DNA of 64,000 nt, from NCBI GenBank assembly GCA_963697975.1, contig OY969111.1:3658001-3722000 (forward strand), written 5' to 3'. Under the pieces are notes generated by a model. The model had not been told where the DNA came from, did not search any database, and worked only from the letters and a program-made list of their open reading frames with translations. Positions 49,670 to 58,311 of this stretch are shown here, one piece after another. The number at the start of each line of letters is the position of its first letter. Position 1 is the stretch's first letter. The translations under genes were made by a program, and so were the position numbers. Source of the DNA: QHXM01 sp963697975. Its GTDB lineage: Bacteria; Acidobacteriota; Blastocatellia; Pyrinomonadales; Pyrinomonadaceae.

Positions 49670-50980
49670 ATGCAGTTTCGGGCAAGATTTATCAGCGGAT
49701 TACTCGTTGCCTCGTTGGTTGGCGCAATGACTGTTAGCGCGCAGAATTCTCTCACGAGCCAGAAGAGCGGAGGCTCAACGGAAACAAACAGTGCCGACGC
49801 CGCCCGTTTGGGTGAACTGCGCGCCGCAGGATTTGAAGCGCTCTATAATCTGGATTACGAAACAGCGCGCAAAAACTTCAGAGAAATCGCGCGGCTCTTT
49901 CCAGACCATCCGGCGGGGTCGCAGTTTCTCGCCGCCACGCTCTGGGCACAGACCTTGAACGAATCGCGCCGCCTGCAATCCTCGCTCTACAACACCGAAT
50001 CCTTCTATGAGGAGAAGGAAGATAAACCAGACCCGCGCATGGTCGAGGAGTTTCGCTCGCTCACGCGCACGGCGGCGCAACTTGCCAAAGCGCGACTCAG
50101 GCGCAACCCGAAAGATGTGGAGGCGCTCTATTTTCTCGGCGCGACGGAAGGCTTGAAGGCCGCATTCGCGACGGGTGTTCAGCGCAGCTTTAAGGCTGCC
50201 CTGTCCGATGGGTCGAGCAGCGTTGACCGTCACCGTGAAGTCCTCAAGCTCGACCCCAATTTTCACGACGCGGAATTGACCATCGGACTCTACGACTACG
50301 TGGTCGGAAGCCTGCCCGCACCCGTTAAGCTGATAGTGAGTCTGGTCGGCGCGCGCGGCTCGAAGAAGCGGGGCCTGCTTACCTTGCAACGCGTTGCCGA
50401 GCAGGGTAGCTTTGCGCGCGACGACGCGCGCGCTTTGCTGATCGTGCTGCTCAAACGTGAAAAGCGTTACGCAGAAGCGCTCGCCATCTCGCGCGAGCTT
50501 GGAACGAAATATCCGCGCAACTATCTCTTCAAGCTCGAAGCGGCGGACGCGCTCAACTCGATTGCCTCAACGGAGCGCGAGGCGGGGCGGGCAGCGGAAG
50601 CATCGAAAGCAGAGGGAGAGGCTTTAGCCCTTTTGGATTCGCTCTTGCGTGATCGCGCGATGCGGGAAGCTGCGACGCGTTCGCTCGATTTGATTCATTT
50701 CCGCTACGGCGAAACGCTGCTGAATGCGGGGCAGCACGAAAGCGCAGCGAAAGAATATGTCGCCGCCGCCAGCGTGGCAGGCGCGGAGCCGGGATTAGTG
50801 ACTCTGGCGCATCTTCAGGCGGCACATGCTTTCGATCTCGCGGGCAAGAGAAATGATGCCATCACGCAATATCGCAATGTGCTGGCACGCCCGGACGCCT
50901 CAGGCGCGCACACGGAAGCCAGACAGGGTTTGAAAGAACCTTACAAGTTGAAGAACAACGGAAAGAATTTAGGGGAGTGA
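49670..50980 (+). CDS. Exported TPR protein
   Basis: 436 residues; GAAGGAGA upstream; signal peptide RARFISGLLVASLVGAMTVSA. TPR-type helix pairs run through the protein (ALYNLDYETARKNFREIARL; KDVEALYFLGATEGLKAAF; YAEALAISRELGTKYPRNYL; SAAKEYVAAASVAG). The centre holds a conserved GLYDYVVGSLPAPVKLIVSL block that may contact a membrane. Probably a periplasmic scaffold. It follows the pseudoprotease by 53 bases and may be in the same transcript. An iterated-word hairpin begins at its stop. Confidence 0.78.
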   Translation: MQFRARFISGLLVASLVGAMTVSAQNSLTSQKSGGSTETNSADAARLGELRAAGFEALYNLDYETARKNFREIARLFPDHPAGSQFLAATLWAQTLNESRRLQSSLYNTESFYEEKEDKPDPRMVEEFRSLTRTAAQLAKARLRRNPKDVEALYFLGATEGLKAAFATGVQRSFKAALSDGSSSVDRHREVLKLDPNFHDAELTIGLYDYVVGSLPAPVKLIVSLVGARGSKKRGLLTLQRVAEQGSFARDDARALLIVLLKREKRYAEALAISRELGTKYPRNYLFKLEAADALNSIASTEREAGRAAEASKAEGEALALLDSLLRDRAMREAATRSLDLIHFRYGETLLNAGQHESAAKEYVAAASVAGAEPGLVTLAHLQAAHAFDLAGKRNDAITQYRNVLARPDASGAHTEARQGLKEPYKLKNNGKNLGE

Positions 50981-51063
50981 CGATAGACAATAGACCATAG
51001 ACGATGGACAGGAAGCACGCTTTCTTTCGTTTGCCCATCGTCTATCGTCCAGCGTCTATCATC
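50981..51063. repeat. Iterated-word hairpin (ATAGAC word)
   Basis: Left arm CGATAGACAATAGACCATAG then ACGATGG; right arm CCATCGTCTATCGTCCAGCG then TCTATC. It lies between the stop at 50980 and the next start at 51076. Confidence 0.8.
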
Positions 51064-51075
51064 CGTAATAAAAAA

Positions 51076-52365
51076 ATGAAAGCCAACGGGAAGCATGTAA
51101 TCGAACGAGCCGGGGTGACGAGGCCGCGCCGTTTGTTGTTGTGTCTGGACGGCGTGCCGTATGAAGTGCTGAAAGCTGCGAAGGGGCGCGGGCTGTTCGA
51201 TAAATTCTCAGAACCGTCGCGCCTGCTCTCGCCCTTTCCGACGATGACGAATGTCGCGCTGTCCAGAATGCTGGGCGCGACCGCGCCGCTCGGCTACGAG
51301 AGTCTCTACTTCGACAAGTGTGCGGGAGAATTGCGCGGCGGCATGCGTAAGTACGTCGGCTGGCGCACGCCCGACAAAGTGCCTTCGTCCTACATGGACG
51401 AGCTTGATTATCAAGAGCCGCTCCCCTTCGAGTTTCTGGTCTATTTCGCGCCCGAAACAATCTGGCGCGCAGACATGAAGCGGTTTCACGAGCGTTTCCG
51501 CCGCGCTCCGCAACGGCGCGACTTCTTCGCCTTCCTCAAAGGCACTGACGGCCTGATGCACATTCGTGGGCCAAAGCATCTCGCGGTCGCGCTTCAATCG
51601 CTGGATAAAATTCTGACGGACATTCACGACTACTGCGGCGACGAAACCGAGATCGTCCTCTTCTCAGATCACGGGATGAATCTGGAAGAGAACAAGCGCA
51701 TCAATCTGCAAACTCACCTGCGCAAGAGCGGCTTCGCCGTCACAGACCGCCTGCGCGGGCGCGACCATCGCAACGTCTCAATCCCGGCCTTCGGTCTCTG
51801 TAGTTATGCCGCGCTTTATTGTGTGGACGAAGAGGCGGCTTCCGTTGTTGCCGCTTCGCTCGTTGATCTGGAAGGCGTGGACTTCTCGCTTCATCGTGAC
51901 GGCGAGGCGGCTGTCGTGGTGAAGGGAACAAGAGGCGCGGCTCGCATCCACCGGCGCTTGGAGGATGACGGCGGCAAGATGTATCGCTATGAACAGATCA
52001 CGGGCGACCCGCTCGAAGTCGCTCCCTTCGCCTCTCAGCTCAAGGAAGATGGATTGCTTGACCAGAGCGGCTTCGCGAAGGACGCCGCATGGTACGAGCG
52101 CACGGCGTCGCACATCTACCCGGACGCGCTCGACAATCTCTTTCAATCGTTGCACACGCCGCGCGTCGGCCACACGGCAGACGTACTCATCAGCCTGCGC
52201 GATGGCTATTATTACGGCGATTCATTCTTCAGCCGCCTCGCGCGCCTCGCTGCCACACACGGCAACGCCCTGCGCGCCAGTTCCACCGCTTTCCTGATGA
52301 GCACCCACCGCCAGCTTCCCGCTTACGTGCGCGCGGACGAAGCACAACCGCTGTTGAAGGGATGA
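51076..52365 (+). CDS. Alkaline-phosphatase-superfamily protein (phosphodiesterase/pyrophosphatase-like)
   Basis: 429 residues from the ATG at 51076; an upstream in-frame start lies in the hairpin. RLLLCLDGVPYEVL provides the first metal Asp, PTMTNVALSRMLG the nucleophile position (Thr), FLKGTDGLMHIRG and IVLFSDHGMNLEENKR the remaining metal-binding Asp/His residues. This is the pattern of nucleotide pyrophosphatase/phosphodiesterase relatives, which hydrolyse phosphodiesters or phosphonates. No signal peptide is seen, so it acts in the cytoplasm. Substrate unknown. Its stop overlaps the following start by four bases. Confidence 0.78.
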   Translation: MKANGKHVIERAGVTRPRRLLLCLDGVPYEVLKAAKGRGLFDKFSEPSRLLSPFPTMTNVALSRMLGATAPLGYESLYFDKCAGELRGGMRKYVGWRTPDKVPSSYMDELDYQEPLPFEFLVYFAPETIWRADMKRFHERFRRAPQRRDFFAFLKGTDGLMHIRGPKHLAVALQSLDKILTDIHDYCGDETEIVLFSDHGMNLEENKRINLQTHLRKSGFAVTDRLRGRDHRNVSIPAFGLCSYAALYCVDEEAASVVAASLVDLEGVDFSLHRDGEAAVVVKGTRGAARIHRRLEDDGGKMYRYEQITGDPLEVAPFASQLKEDGLLDQSGFAKDAAWYERTASHIYPDALDNLFQSLHTPRVGHTADVLISLRDGYYYGDSFFSRLARLAATHGNALRASSTAFLMSTHRQLPAYVRADEAQPLLKG

Positions 52366-52859
52366 ATAAGCGTGTGAAGAGAAAAATAGTCGCTTCAGCT
52401 CTGTTGCTCTTATTGTTTATAAGTGGCGCATCAGCGCAGACCAAATACTCTGATCGGTGTACCGTTAAATCCGTTGACGTGACGGGGCTGAAGGCTTCAG
52501 ACTTTGAGAATGAGGCCGCACTTAAACCGAGACTTACCGACCTGGGCACATTTGATACGGTCGTTCGTGAAGAAGAGTTAACGTCCAAAGCCTTTCGGCT
52601 TCCGGGCACAGAACTATTTGTCGTCGCCAGCGTCTGGTACACGGATGAGTCTATGGCAGGGAAAGACAGCCAGGATTCTGTGTCTCTGGGATTAACAATT
52701 TCCAGGAACCCACAGCGCGATATTTTGTCCAGCTTACGACATGCCGAAGCAGAGATGCTGATGAAAAATTTCGAGGTGGCGCGGGTTACAACTATCTTCA
52801 AGACAGAGAAGCATAGTTTCTATCTCGAAATGGAATGCCGGAAAAATACCCGGCCTTGA
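52362..52859 (+). CDS. Small exported protein of unknown function
   Basis: 165 residues beginning at an ATG that overlaps the previous stop (ATGA). MNKRVKRKIVASALLLLLFI is a signal peptide, cut after ASAQ. The rest has alternating strands and helices (SVDVTGLKASDFENE; LFVVASVWYTDESMAG) and one pair of Cys at its ends (RCTVK, ECRKN). No known domain recognised. Confidence 0.65.
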   Translation: MNKRVKRKIVASALLLLLFISGASAQTKYSDRCTVKSVDVTGLKASDFENEAALKPRLTDLGTFDTVVREEELTSKAFRLPGTELFVVASVWYTDESMAGKDSQDSVSLGLTISRNPQRDILSSLRHAEAEMLMKNFEVARVTTIFKTEKHSFYLEMECRKNTRP

Positions 52860-52930
52860 ATCTTTCAGAACTGCATTTAGTTTCATCCTTACCTTGACTG
52901 CCTTCACCTGTCACGCGTACAAACTTGGGC

Positions 52931-53755
52931 ATGATGAATGCGGTTCCGCTTGATTCCGTTAAACTGCCTGCGGTCGAAACCTTCAACCTCGTCAGACGCT
53001 TCGGAAACTTCGCGGCAGTTGACCATATCAACCTGCGCGTCGAGCCGGGGCGCTTCTTCGGCTTTCTTGGCCCGAACGGTGCGGGCAAATCGACCACCAT
53101 CAAAATGCTGACCGGCTTGCTGGCCGTAACTTCGGGTGAGATTCGCGTGCTGGGGCGCGATATTCAGACCGAGCCGCTGGAAGTTAAACGTAGAATCGGC
53201 GTCGTCCCTGAAGACCTGAACCTGTTCGAGCGTTTGACGGGGGCGGAGATGTTGACGTTCACGGGGCGGATGTACGGTCTTCAACGGGAGGAGATTGCAG
53301 AGCGCGCGCAGGAATTGCTCGCGCTGATGGAACTGGATGGAGAGCCGCGAAAGCTCGTCGTCGAATACTCGCACGGGATGAAGAAGAAACTCTCGCTCGC
53401 GTGCGCTCTGATTCATCGCCCGGAAATTCTCTTTCTGGACGAGCCGTTCGAGGGGGTGGACGCCATCGCCTCGCGCACGCTCAAGGATTTGCTTTCGCGT
53501 TTGACGGCGCGCGGCCTGACTGTTTTTCTCACCTCGCACGTGCTTGAGATCGTCGAACGGCTCTGTACAGACATCGCCATCATCTCTTCCGGTAGGCTCG
53601 TCGCCGCAGGCTCGCTCGACGAATTGCGGCGCGGCATAGAGGTCGCAGAGGACGGGCATGCGTCACGCGGGCCGATGTCGCTCGAAGATTATTTCATACA
53701 CGTCATCGGCGGCGCGCGGCAGACGAGCGACGATGTTCTTCAGTGGTTGGGTTAG
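52931..53755 (+). CDS. ABC transporter ATPase (ABC-2 exporter type)
   Basis: 274 residues from the ATG at 52931 (an ATG three bases later and a TTG at 52925 are alternatives). Walker A LGPNGAGKSTTIK, signature SHGMKKKLSLACAL, Walker B ILFLDEPFEGVDA and the H-loop TSHVLE are complete. QTEPLEVKRRIGVVPEDLNLF is typical of ABC-2 drug/lipid exporter ATPases. No permease gene adjoins; the next gene is on the other strand. The partner is outside the window or elsewhere. Substrate unknown. Confidence 0.9.
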   Translation: MMNAVPLDSVKLPAVETFNLVRRFGNFAAVDHINLRVEPGRFFGFLGPNGAGKSTTIKMLTGLLAVTSGEIRVLGRDIQTEPLEVKRRIGVVPEDLNLFERLTGAEMLTFTGRMYGLQREEIAERAQELLALMELDGEPRKLVVEYSHGMKKKLSLACALIHRPEILFLDEPFEGVDAIASRTLKDLLSRLTARGLTVFLTSHVLEIVERLCTDIAIISSGRLVAAGSLDELRRGIEVAEDGHASRGPMSLEDYFIHVIGGARQTSDDVLQWLG

Positions 53756-53790
53756 AGCAGAAACATTAAGGGGCAAAAGAAGGAATTAAC

Positions 53791-53874
53791 AGGGATGGAC
53801 AGGATAGACAGGATAAAAATATAAGAAAGCGACGAATCTTTCTTGTCTTTATCCTGTCTATCCTGTCCATCCCT
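53791..53874. repeat. Iterated-word hairpin (GACAGGATA word), convergent gene ends
   Basis: A perfect 27-bp stem (AGGGATGGACAGGATAGACA... at 53791-53817 against 53848-53874) with a 30-base loop lies between the ABC ATPase (+) and speB (-). Probably a bidirectional terminator. Confidence 0.88.
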
Positions 53875-53908
53875 GCTTGAATTCGCTTTGAGAATCTAAG
53901 CGTTCGCT

Positions 53909-54811
53909 CTAGCCTCTCACACGAGAGGTCTGTTCCTCGAAGATGAACGCCAGCGATTTGTAGATGAGCTTGGCGCAGAGGAAGGCGGACGCCTCGAAGC
54001 CTTCGACGTAAGAGTATTCGGTTAAGTCCATCCCGACGACGCGCCGCTTGCGCGCCAGCGTGCGGATGAGTCCGATGGTTTCATACCAGCCGAGGCCGCC
54101 CGGCTCAGGCGTGCCCGTCTGCGCCACCAGCGATGGGTCAAGGCCGTCAATGTCTATTGTCAGATAGACGTTCTCCGTCAGTCCATCAACTGCCGCGTCC
54201 CACCAGTCGTTGCGTCCCACGATGTCCTTAGCCCAGAAGATGCGCGTCGGCAATTCATCAATGGCGCGCGCTTCTTCGGCGGAGATGGAACGGATGCCGC
54301 ATTGGACGGACGGCAGGCGCAAATCGCGCGTGACGCGAGCCATGATCGAAGCATGCGAGTGCGGCGTGCCATCGTAAGTGTCACGCAAATCCGCGTGCGC
54401 GTCTATCTGAAGCACAGAGAGATTGTCGTAGCGTTCGGCGTGCGCGCGGATGACGGGCGCGCTGACTGAGTGTTCGCCGCCAATCATCGTCACGAACTTT
54501 CCGCTGGAAACTAATTCGCCCGCGCGCTCGTAAAGCGACTCCATCATCCGCGCGGGCGGCTCAACGGAAGGCGACTCGGCTACCGTGTGGATGCCGAGTT
54601 TATAAACCTCAGCATCCGTCTCCTCGTCATAAAGCTCCATGTTGCGCGAAGCATTAATGATGGCCTCTGCGCCGCGCCCCGTGCCCGTGCCGTAAGAGAC
54701 CGTGCCCTCATAAGAGATCGGCCAGACGAGTACACGCGACCTCTCAAAACTCGAAAACTCTTCTTCGGCAATCCCGCCGAAGTTCATTGGAAGATTGGCT
54801 GATTCAGACAT
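53909..54811 (-). CDS. speB: Agmatinase
   Basis: 300 residues from the ATG at 54811; the open frame extends 18 codons into the upstream hairpin, which I reject as coding. It hydrolyses agmatine to putrescine and urea. The Mn-binding motifs of the ureohydrolase fold are complete: TMIGGEHSVS, QIDAHADLRD with SHASIM, and TIDIDGLDPS; a conserved PEPGGLGWYE follows. It is the last gene of a three-gene polyamine operon. The hairpin at 54816 touches its start and leaves no clear ribosome binding site. Confidence 0.93.
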   Translation of the reverse strand: MSESANLPMNFGGIAEEEFSSFERSRVLVWPISYEGTVSYGTGTGRGAEAIINASRNMELYDEETDAEVYKLGIHTVAESPSVEPPARMMESLYERAGELVSSGKFVTMIGGEHSVSAPVIRAHAERYDNLSVLQIDAHADLRDTYDGTPHSHASIMARVTRDLRLPSVQCGIRSISAEEARAIDELPTRIFWAKDIVGRNDWWDAAVDGLTENVYLTIDIDGLDPSLVAQTGTPEPGGLGWYETIGLIRTLARKRRVVGMDLTEYSYVEGFEASAFLCAKLIYKSLAFIFEEQTSRVRG

Positions 54812-54815
54812 AGCG

Positions 54816-54887
54816 GTGATAGGTGATGGGTGATGGGTGATAGGAGGAAAGATTTTTCTTATCACCTATCACTTATCACCCGTCACT
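54816..54887. repeat. Iterated-word hairpin (GTGATGG word) between operon genes
   Basis: Left arm GTGATAGGTGATGGGTGATG, right arm CTTATCACCTATCACTTATC then ACCCGTCAC. It separates the deoxyhypusine-synthase-like gene from speB, only a few bases from both. Confidence 0.85.
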
Positions 54888-54891
54888 GCTT

Positions 54892-55959
54892 TTAAGGTAC
54901 TTCTATCGTCAAATCCTTACCCGCGAAAGTGAAGTTCGGGCGTTTGCGGCCTTTCATGTATTTGGCGGCGGTTTGCGAGAGGGCAGTGACGAGGATGGGG
55001 AGCGCGATGGTCGCGTCGCAGTTGACGTAGGCCGTGTGCGCGCCGCGTTGGAGCTTGCCGAAGATGAGCGATTCGTCGCCGATGGCTCCGGTGGCATGGG
55101 AGCGCCCGCCCGGATGGGGCGCATCCGTCGCAACGGTGATCGCGTACTTGTGGCCGCGCGCCGGAACTTTGACGATGTTGGTTGAAATCTCAGTCTGCTG
55201 GATAAAGCTCTTACTCGTTCCGCCGCCGAGATGGATGACGCCTGAGACGCGCGCGCGCGCCGCAATCTGCGTCATGTCCAGCACATCCTGAATAATGTCG
55301 AACTGGAAATTGTTCTTCTTCTCGAAACGCGAGGCAGCAATGCCGATGCTGATCGAGCTATCGGCGATGGCCGGGCAGAAAATCGGCACGCGCGATTTGT
55401 AAGCGGAGGTGAGCACGCCGTCTTCGGTCGCAATCTCGGCCAGTTCGCGTCCCAGTAAATGCAGAAACTCGCGCGTCGAATAGGGACGCGTCGGGTCGAG
55501 TTGATTGCTGAAGCCGCCGACCCATTCTTCAGCCTCTCTGTATTCTTCATCGCTGGAGAGCAAGTCCCACATGCGGTTGATCTGCGACGCTTCCAGTTCG
55601 GCATCCGTCATGCTCGGATGAGCCTGAAAGTGATGGCGGCCAAGCGTTTCGTGCAAATCATGGAAGATAATCGAGCCGGAAAGCACGAGCACATCAACAA
55701 AGCGATTCTTGATGATGTAAGCCAGCAAGCGTCGCATCCCTGCCGGGATTAGCGCGCCGGATGCCGCTACATAAATAGTTGTGCTGTCGCCAAGCATGTC
55801 GAGCCAGATGCGATGCGCTTCCGCCATCTGCCGCCCGCCAAAGCCTGTGCCCTCCATTTTTTCAAGCAGCCCGGCCACCGAGCGGTCACGGTCAACCTGC
55901 ACGGGTCTTGTCGGTACAGTCAAATATTTAGAGGGTTTAGGTCGTCGCTGAGTCACCAT
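54892..55959 (-). CDS. Deoxyhypusine synthase family protein
   Basis: 355 residues from the ATG at 55959, which has GGAG upstream; a longer frame runs into the hairpin at 55972 and is rejected. The family fold is clear: VDVLVLSGSIIFHDLHETLG, FCPAIADSSISIGIA, GVIHLGGGTSKSFI and the segment SLIFGKLQRGAHTAYVNCDATIALP. The FGK lysine lies where eukaryotic enzymes have the imino-forming active-site Lys. Bacteria lack eIF5A, so here it more likely moves an aminobutyl group from spermidine or a similar donor to a polyamine (homospermidine-type reaction). Position between speA and speB supports a polyamine role. Confidence 0.88.
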   Translation of the reverse strand: MVTQRRPKPSKYLTVPTRPVQVDRDRSVAGLLEKMEGTGFGGRQMAEAHRIWLDMLGDSTTIYVAASGALIPAGMRRLLAYIIKNRFVDVLVLSGSIIFHDLHETLGRHHFQAHPSMTDAELEASQINRMWDLLSSDEEYREAEEWVGGFSNQLDPTRPYSTREFLHLLGRELAEIATEDGVLTSAYKSRVPIFCPAIADSSISIGIAASRFEKKNNFQFDIIQDVLDMTQIAARARVSGVIHLGGGTSKSFIQQTEISTNIVKVPARGHKYAITVATDAPHPGGRSHATGAIGDESLIFGKLQRGAHTAYVNCDATIALPILVTALSQTAAKYMKGRKRPNFTFAGKDLTIEVP

Positions 55960-55971
55960 AATTTTTCTCCG

Positions 55972-56044
55972 AGTGATAGGTGATGGGTGATAGGTGATGG
56001 GAAACTGCTTTTCTCTTATCACCTATCACCCATCACCTATCACT
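55972..56044. repeat. Iterated-word hairpin (GTGATAGGTGATGG word) between operon genes
   Basis: Left arm GTGATAGGTGATGGGTGATA with following GGTGATGG; right arm CTTATCACCTATCACCCATC then ACCTATCAC. It separates speA from the deoxyhypusine-synthase-like gene. Confidence 0.88.
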
Positions 56045-56049
56045 GCTTT

Positions 56050-57984
56050 TCAATCCCTTCCGCGTTTCCCACGATTTGTTTTTCCATTGATAGACAGGTA
56101 GGTGTAGGCGTCAAAACGCGATTCGTAAAATTCAATCAGTTCGGCGGCTTCGGCTTCCGTCAACTCGTCGCGCTTGACGCGCTGCGCGACCTGGCGGCGA
56201 AAGCCATCGTGCAGGAGACTGCGCTCATAGCGCGCTCGCTCGACTGCCTGCCCGATGGAAGTGCCGCGAATTACTTTCTTAATCAGATAGCCGCCTTCGT
56301 CAATATGCACGTGCGCTTCGTTGGGTGCGCCGAACAAATTGTGATTGTTGCCCATCACTTCCTGATAAGCGCCGACGAGCAGAAAAGCGAGGTAGTACGG
56401 TTCATCCTTATTCAATTTGTGAAGCTCTAAAACTTGCTTCACATCATGCAGGTCTACGAACTTATCAACGATGCCGTCGGAATCGCACGTGATGTCGCAC
56501 AGCGTCGCATATTCCGTCGGGGCTTTGTTCAGGCCATGAATCGGCACAATCGGGAACAACTGGTCGAGCGCCCAATGATCCGGCACGGAACGGAAGACGG
56601 AAAAGTTCGTCAGATACTTCGCGCAGAGCAGCCGCCGTAACTCGCCAAACTCTTCCGAGACATACTTGGCTTGCTGAGCATACTTGTCCGCGTGCTCGCA
56701 CACGTCCCAGAACAGAACCTCGCCTTTGGCGCGATCTTCGAGCGAGATCAATCCCAGATTAAAGAGCGTGAACAACTCTTCACGATGTTCGAGAGCGTCG
56801 TGGTAATACTCTCGATAGTTTTTAACCGAGATGGTTTCGCGCAGATCGCCGAGTTCGACGACGACCTGCGGATCGTCTTCGTCAATCTCAATCGGCGTGA
56901 TGTCTTCGACGACGGTTTCAATCTCGTCCACCACGTTGGTGACGAGGATGGCATGATAGGCTGCGAGGAAGCGGCCAGACTCCTGAATGATGGTCGGGTG
57001 CGGCACGTTCTCGTCATCGCAGACCTGCATGATCGTGTAGATCACGTCGTTGGCAAACTCCTGCGCCGTGTAGTTGGCGGAGGAATCGAACGCCGTCTTC
57101 GAGCCGTCGTAATCAACGGCCATTCCGCCACCGACATCCAGTAGCTCGATGGGAATTTTCATCTGCCGCACTTTAGCGTAGACGCGCGCCGCCTCTTTCA
57201 TCGCGTTCTTGATGCGCTTGATGTCGGTGAGTTGCGAGCCGATGTGAAAGTGAAGCAAGCGCAGCATGTCCACGCGGTCGGCTTCCTGAAGGCGCCGGAT
57301 GGTCTCTAAAATCTCGGTCGTCGTCAAACCGAACTTGGCTGCTTCGCCGCCTGATTTCTCCCAGCGACCTGACCCCTTAGAGTAGAGCTTGACGCGCATC
57401 CCGATCATGGGCAAATCGCCTTCATGGGTTTCAGCGATACGCAGCACGTGATCCAGTTCGTTCAACTTCTCTATAACGATGACGACGCGCTTGCCGCTTT
57501 TCGCTCCGGCAAATGCCAACTCCATAAACTCTTCGTCTTTGAAGCCGTTCAGGACGAGCAAACTCTCCGAAGGTTGATCGAGCGCCAGTGCCGCATACAG
57601 CTCTGCTTTCGACCCGGCTTCGAGGCCGAAGTCATAGCGCGAGCCTTCGCGCAGGTATTCCTCGACGACGGCGCGCTGCTGGTTAACCTTCATCGGATAG
57701 ACACACATGTGCGCGCCCTGATATTCGTACTCGCGTATGGATTTGCTGAAAGCGCGCTGGAGTTTTCGCACCTGGCTGGCGATGAGTTGTGGGAATCGCA
57801 AAAGCACGGGTGCGCCGATACCGCGCCGCGCAAGGTCATCCACAATCTCTTTCAGGTCAGCCGCGCGACTGTCGTTCTCAGACGGATGCACGACTAAGTT
57901 GCCTTTGCGATTAACGTCAAAGTAACCGGCCCCCCAATTTTCTATGCCATAAGTTTCAAGCGTCTGTTCGATAGCCGTGGTCAA
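56050..57984 (-). CDS. speA: Biosynthetic arginine decarboxylase
   Basis: 644 residues starting with TTG at 57984, preceded by AGGAG eight bases upstream. It makes agmatine from arginine. PLP-fold III motifs: YPMKVNQQRAVVEEYL (PLP Lys), LHFHIGSQLTDIKRI, LLDVGGGMAVDYDGSK, and the C-terminal FWDVCEHADKYAQQAKYVSE and CDSDGIVDKFVD (substrate-binding Cys-Asp). Length matches the SpeA family. First gene of the operon with the deoxyhypusine-synthase homologue and speB, giving arginine to agmatine to putrescine and on to a longer polyamine. Confidence 0.95.
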   Translation of the reverse strand: MTTAIEQTLETYGIENWGAGYFDVNRKGNLVVHPSENDSRAADLKEIVDDLARRGIGAPVLLRFPQLIASQVRKLQRAFSKSIREYEYQGAHMCVYPMKVNQQRAVVEEYLREGSRYDFGLEAGSKAELYAALALDQPSESLLVLNGFKDEEFMELAFAGAKSGKRVVIVIEKLNELDHVLRIAETHEGDLPMIGMRVKLYSKGSGRWEKSGGEAAKFGLTTTEILETIRRLQEADRVDMLRLLHFHIGSQLTDIKRIKNAMKEAARVYAKVRQMKIPIELLDVGGGMAVDYDGSKTAFDSSANYTAQEFANDVIYTIMQVCDDENVPHPTIIQESGRFLAAYHAILVTNVVDEIETVVEDITPIEIDEDDPQVVVELGDLRETISVKNYREYYHDALEHREELFTLFNLGLISLEDRAKGEVLFWDVCEHADKYAQQAKYVSEEFGELRRLLCAKYLTNFSVFRSVPDHWALDQLFPIVPIHGLNKAPTEYATLCDITCDSDGIVDKFVDLHDVKQVLELHKLNKDEPYYLAFLLVGAYQEVMGNNHNLFGAPNEAHVHIDEGGYLIKKVIRGTSIGQAVERARYERSLLHDGFRRQVAQRVKRDELTEAEAAELIEFYESRFDAYTYLSINGKTNRGKRGRD

Positions 57985-58107
57985 TTCGCGGTCTCCTGCT
58001 TGCTTCTATTTGCGTGTGCGCGTAGGTTTTTGCGTCCGAAGCGCAGTTGCCCCCACATCCGAGCCTCGTGAGCTTTAGGTTAATGATTGGACACTCTGGT
58101 TGAGGCA

Positions 58108-58135
58108 ATTTAACAGAAAATCCAGGGTCGGACAA
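58108..58135 (-). promoter_or_regulatory. Possible speA promoter
   Basis: Read on the minus strand: TTGTCC (58135-58130) and TTAAAT (58113-58108), 16 bases apart, about 125 bases before the start. Only a weak match. The rest of the 327-bp gap to 58312 holds the methyltransferase promoter and nothing else that I can name. Confidence 0.3.
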
Positions 58136-58254
58136 TAACTATTTTCCCCGCCGGAAGATGGCTGAAAAGGGATAAACGAAGCAAAAGAAAGGCTTAAGTC
58201 ATGAAACGGCTTTGCGCTGAAGTTTAATCTGCCCCGTAAATTGCCGCACAAACC

Positions 58255-58282
58255 TTGACACTCCCTTCTTTAGAAATATAAT
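58255..58282 (+). promoter_or_regulatory. Consensus sigma-70-type promoter for the DNA methyltransferase
   Basis: TTGACA (58255-58260) and TATAAT (58277-58282) both match the consensus without mismatch, spaced by 16 bases. The ATG at 58312 follows about 30 bases later. Confidence 0.8.
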
Positions 58283-58311
58283 TCAAGGCTTTTATTCGCC
58301 ACACCTCTCGC

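Noticed and set aside
54892..55959. Eukaryote-like hypusine modification of eIF5A
   Set aside because: No eIF5A-like gene is in the window and bacteria do not have it; the operon points to polyamine synthesis instead.
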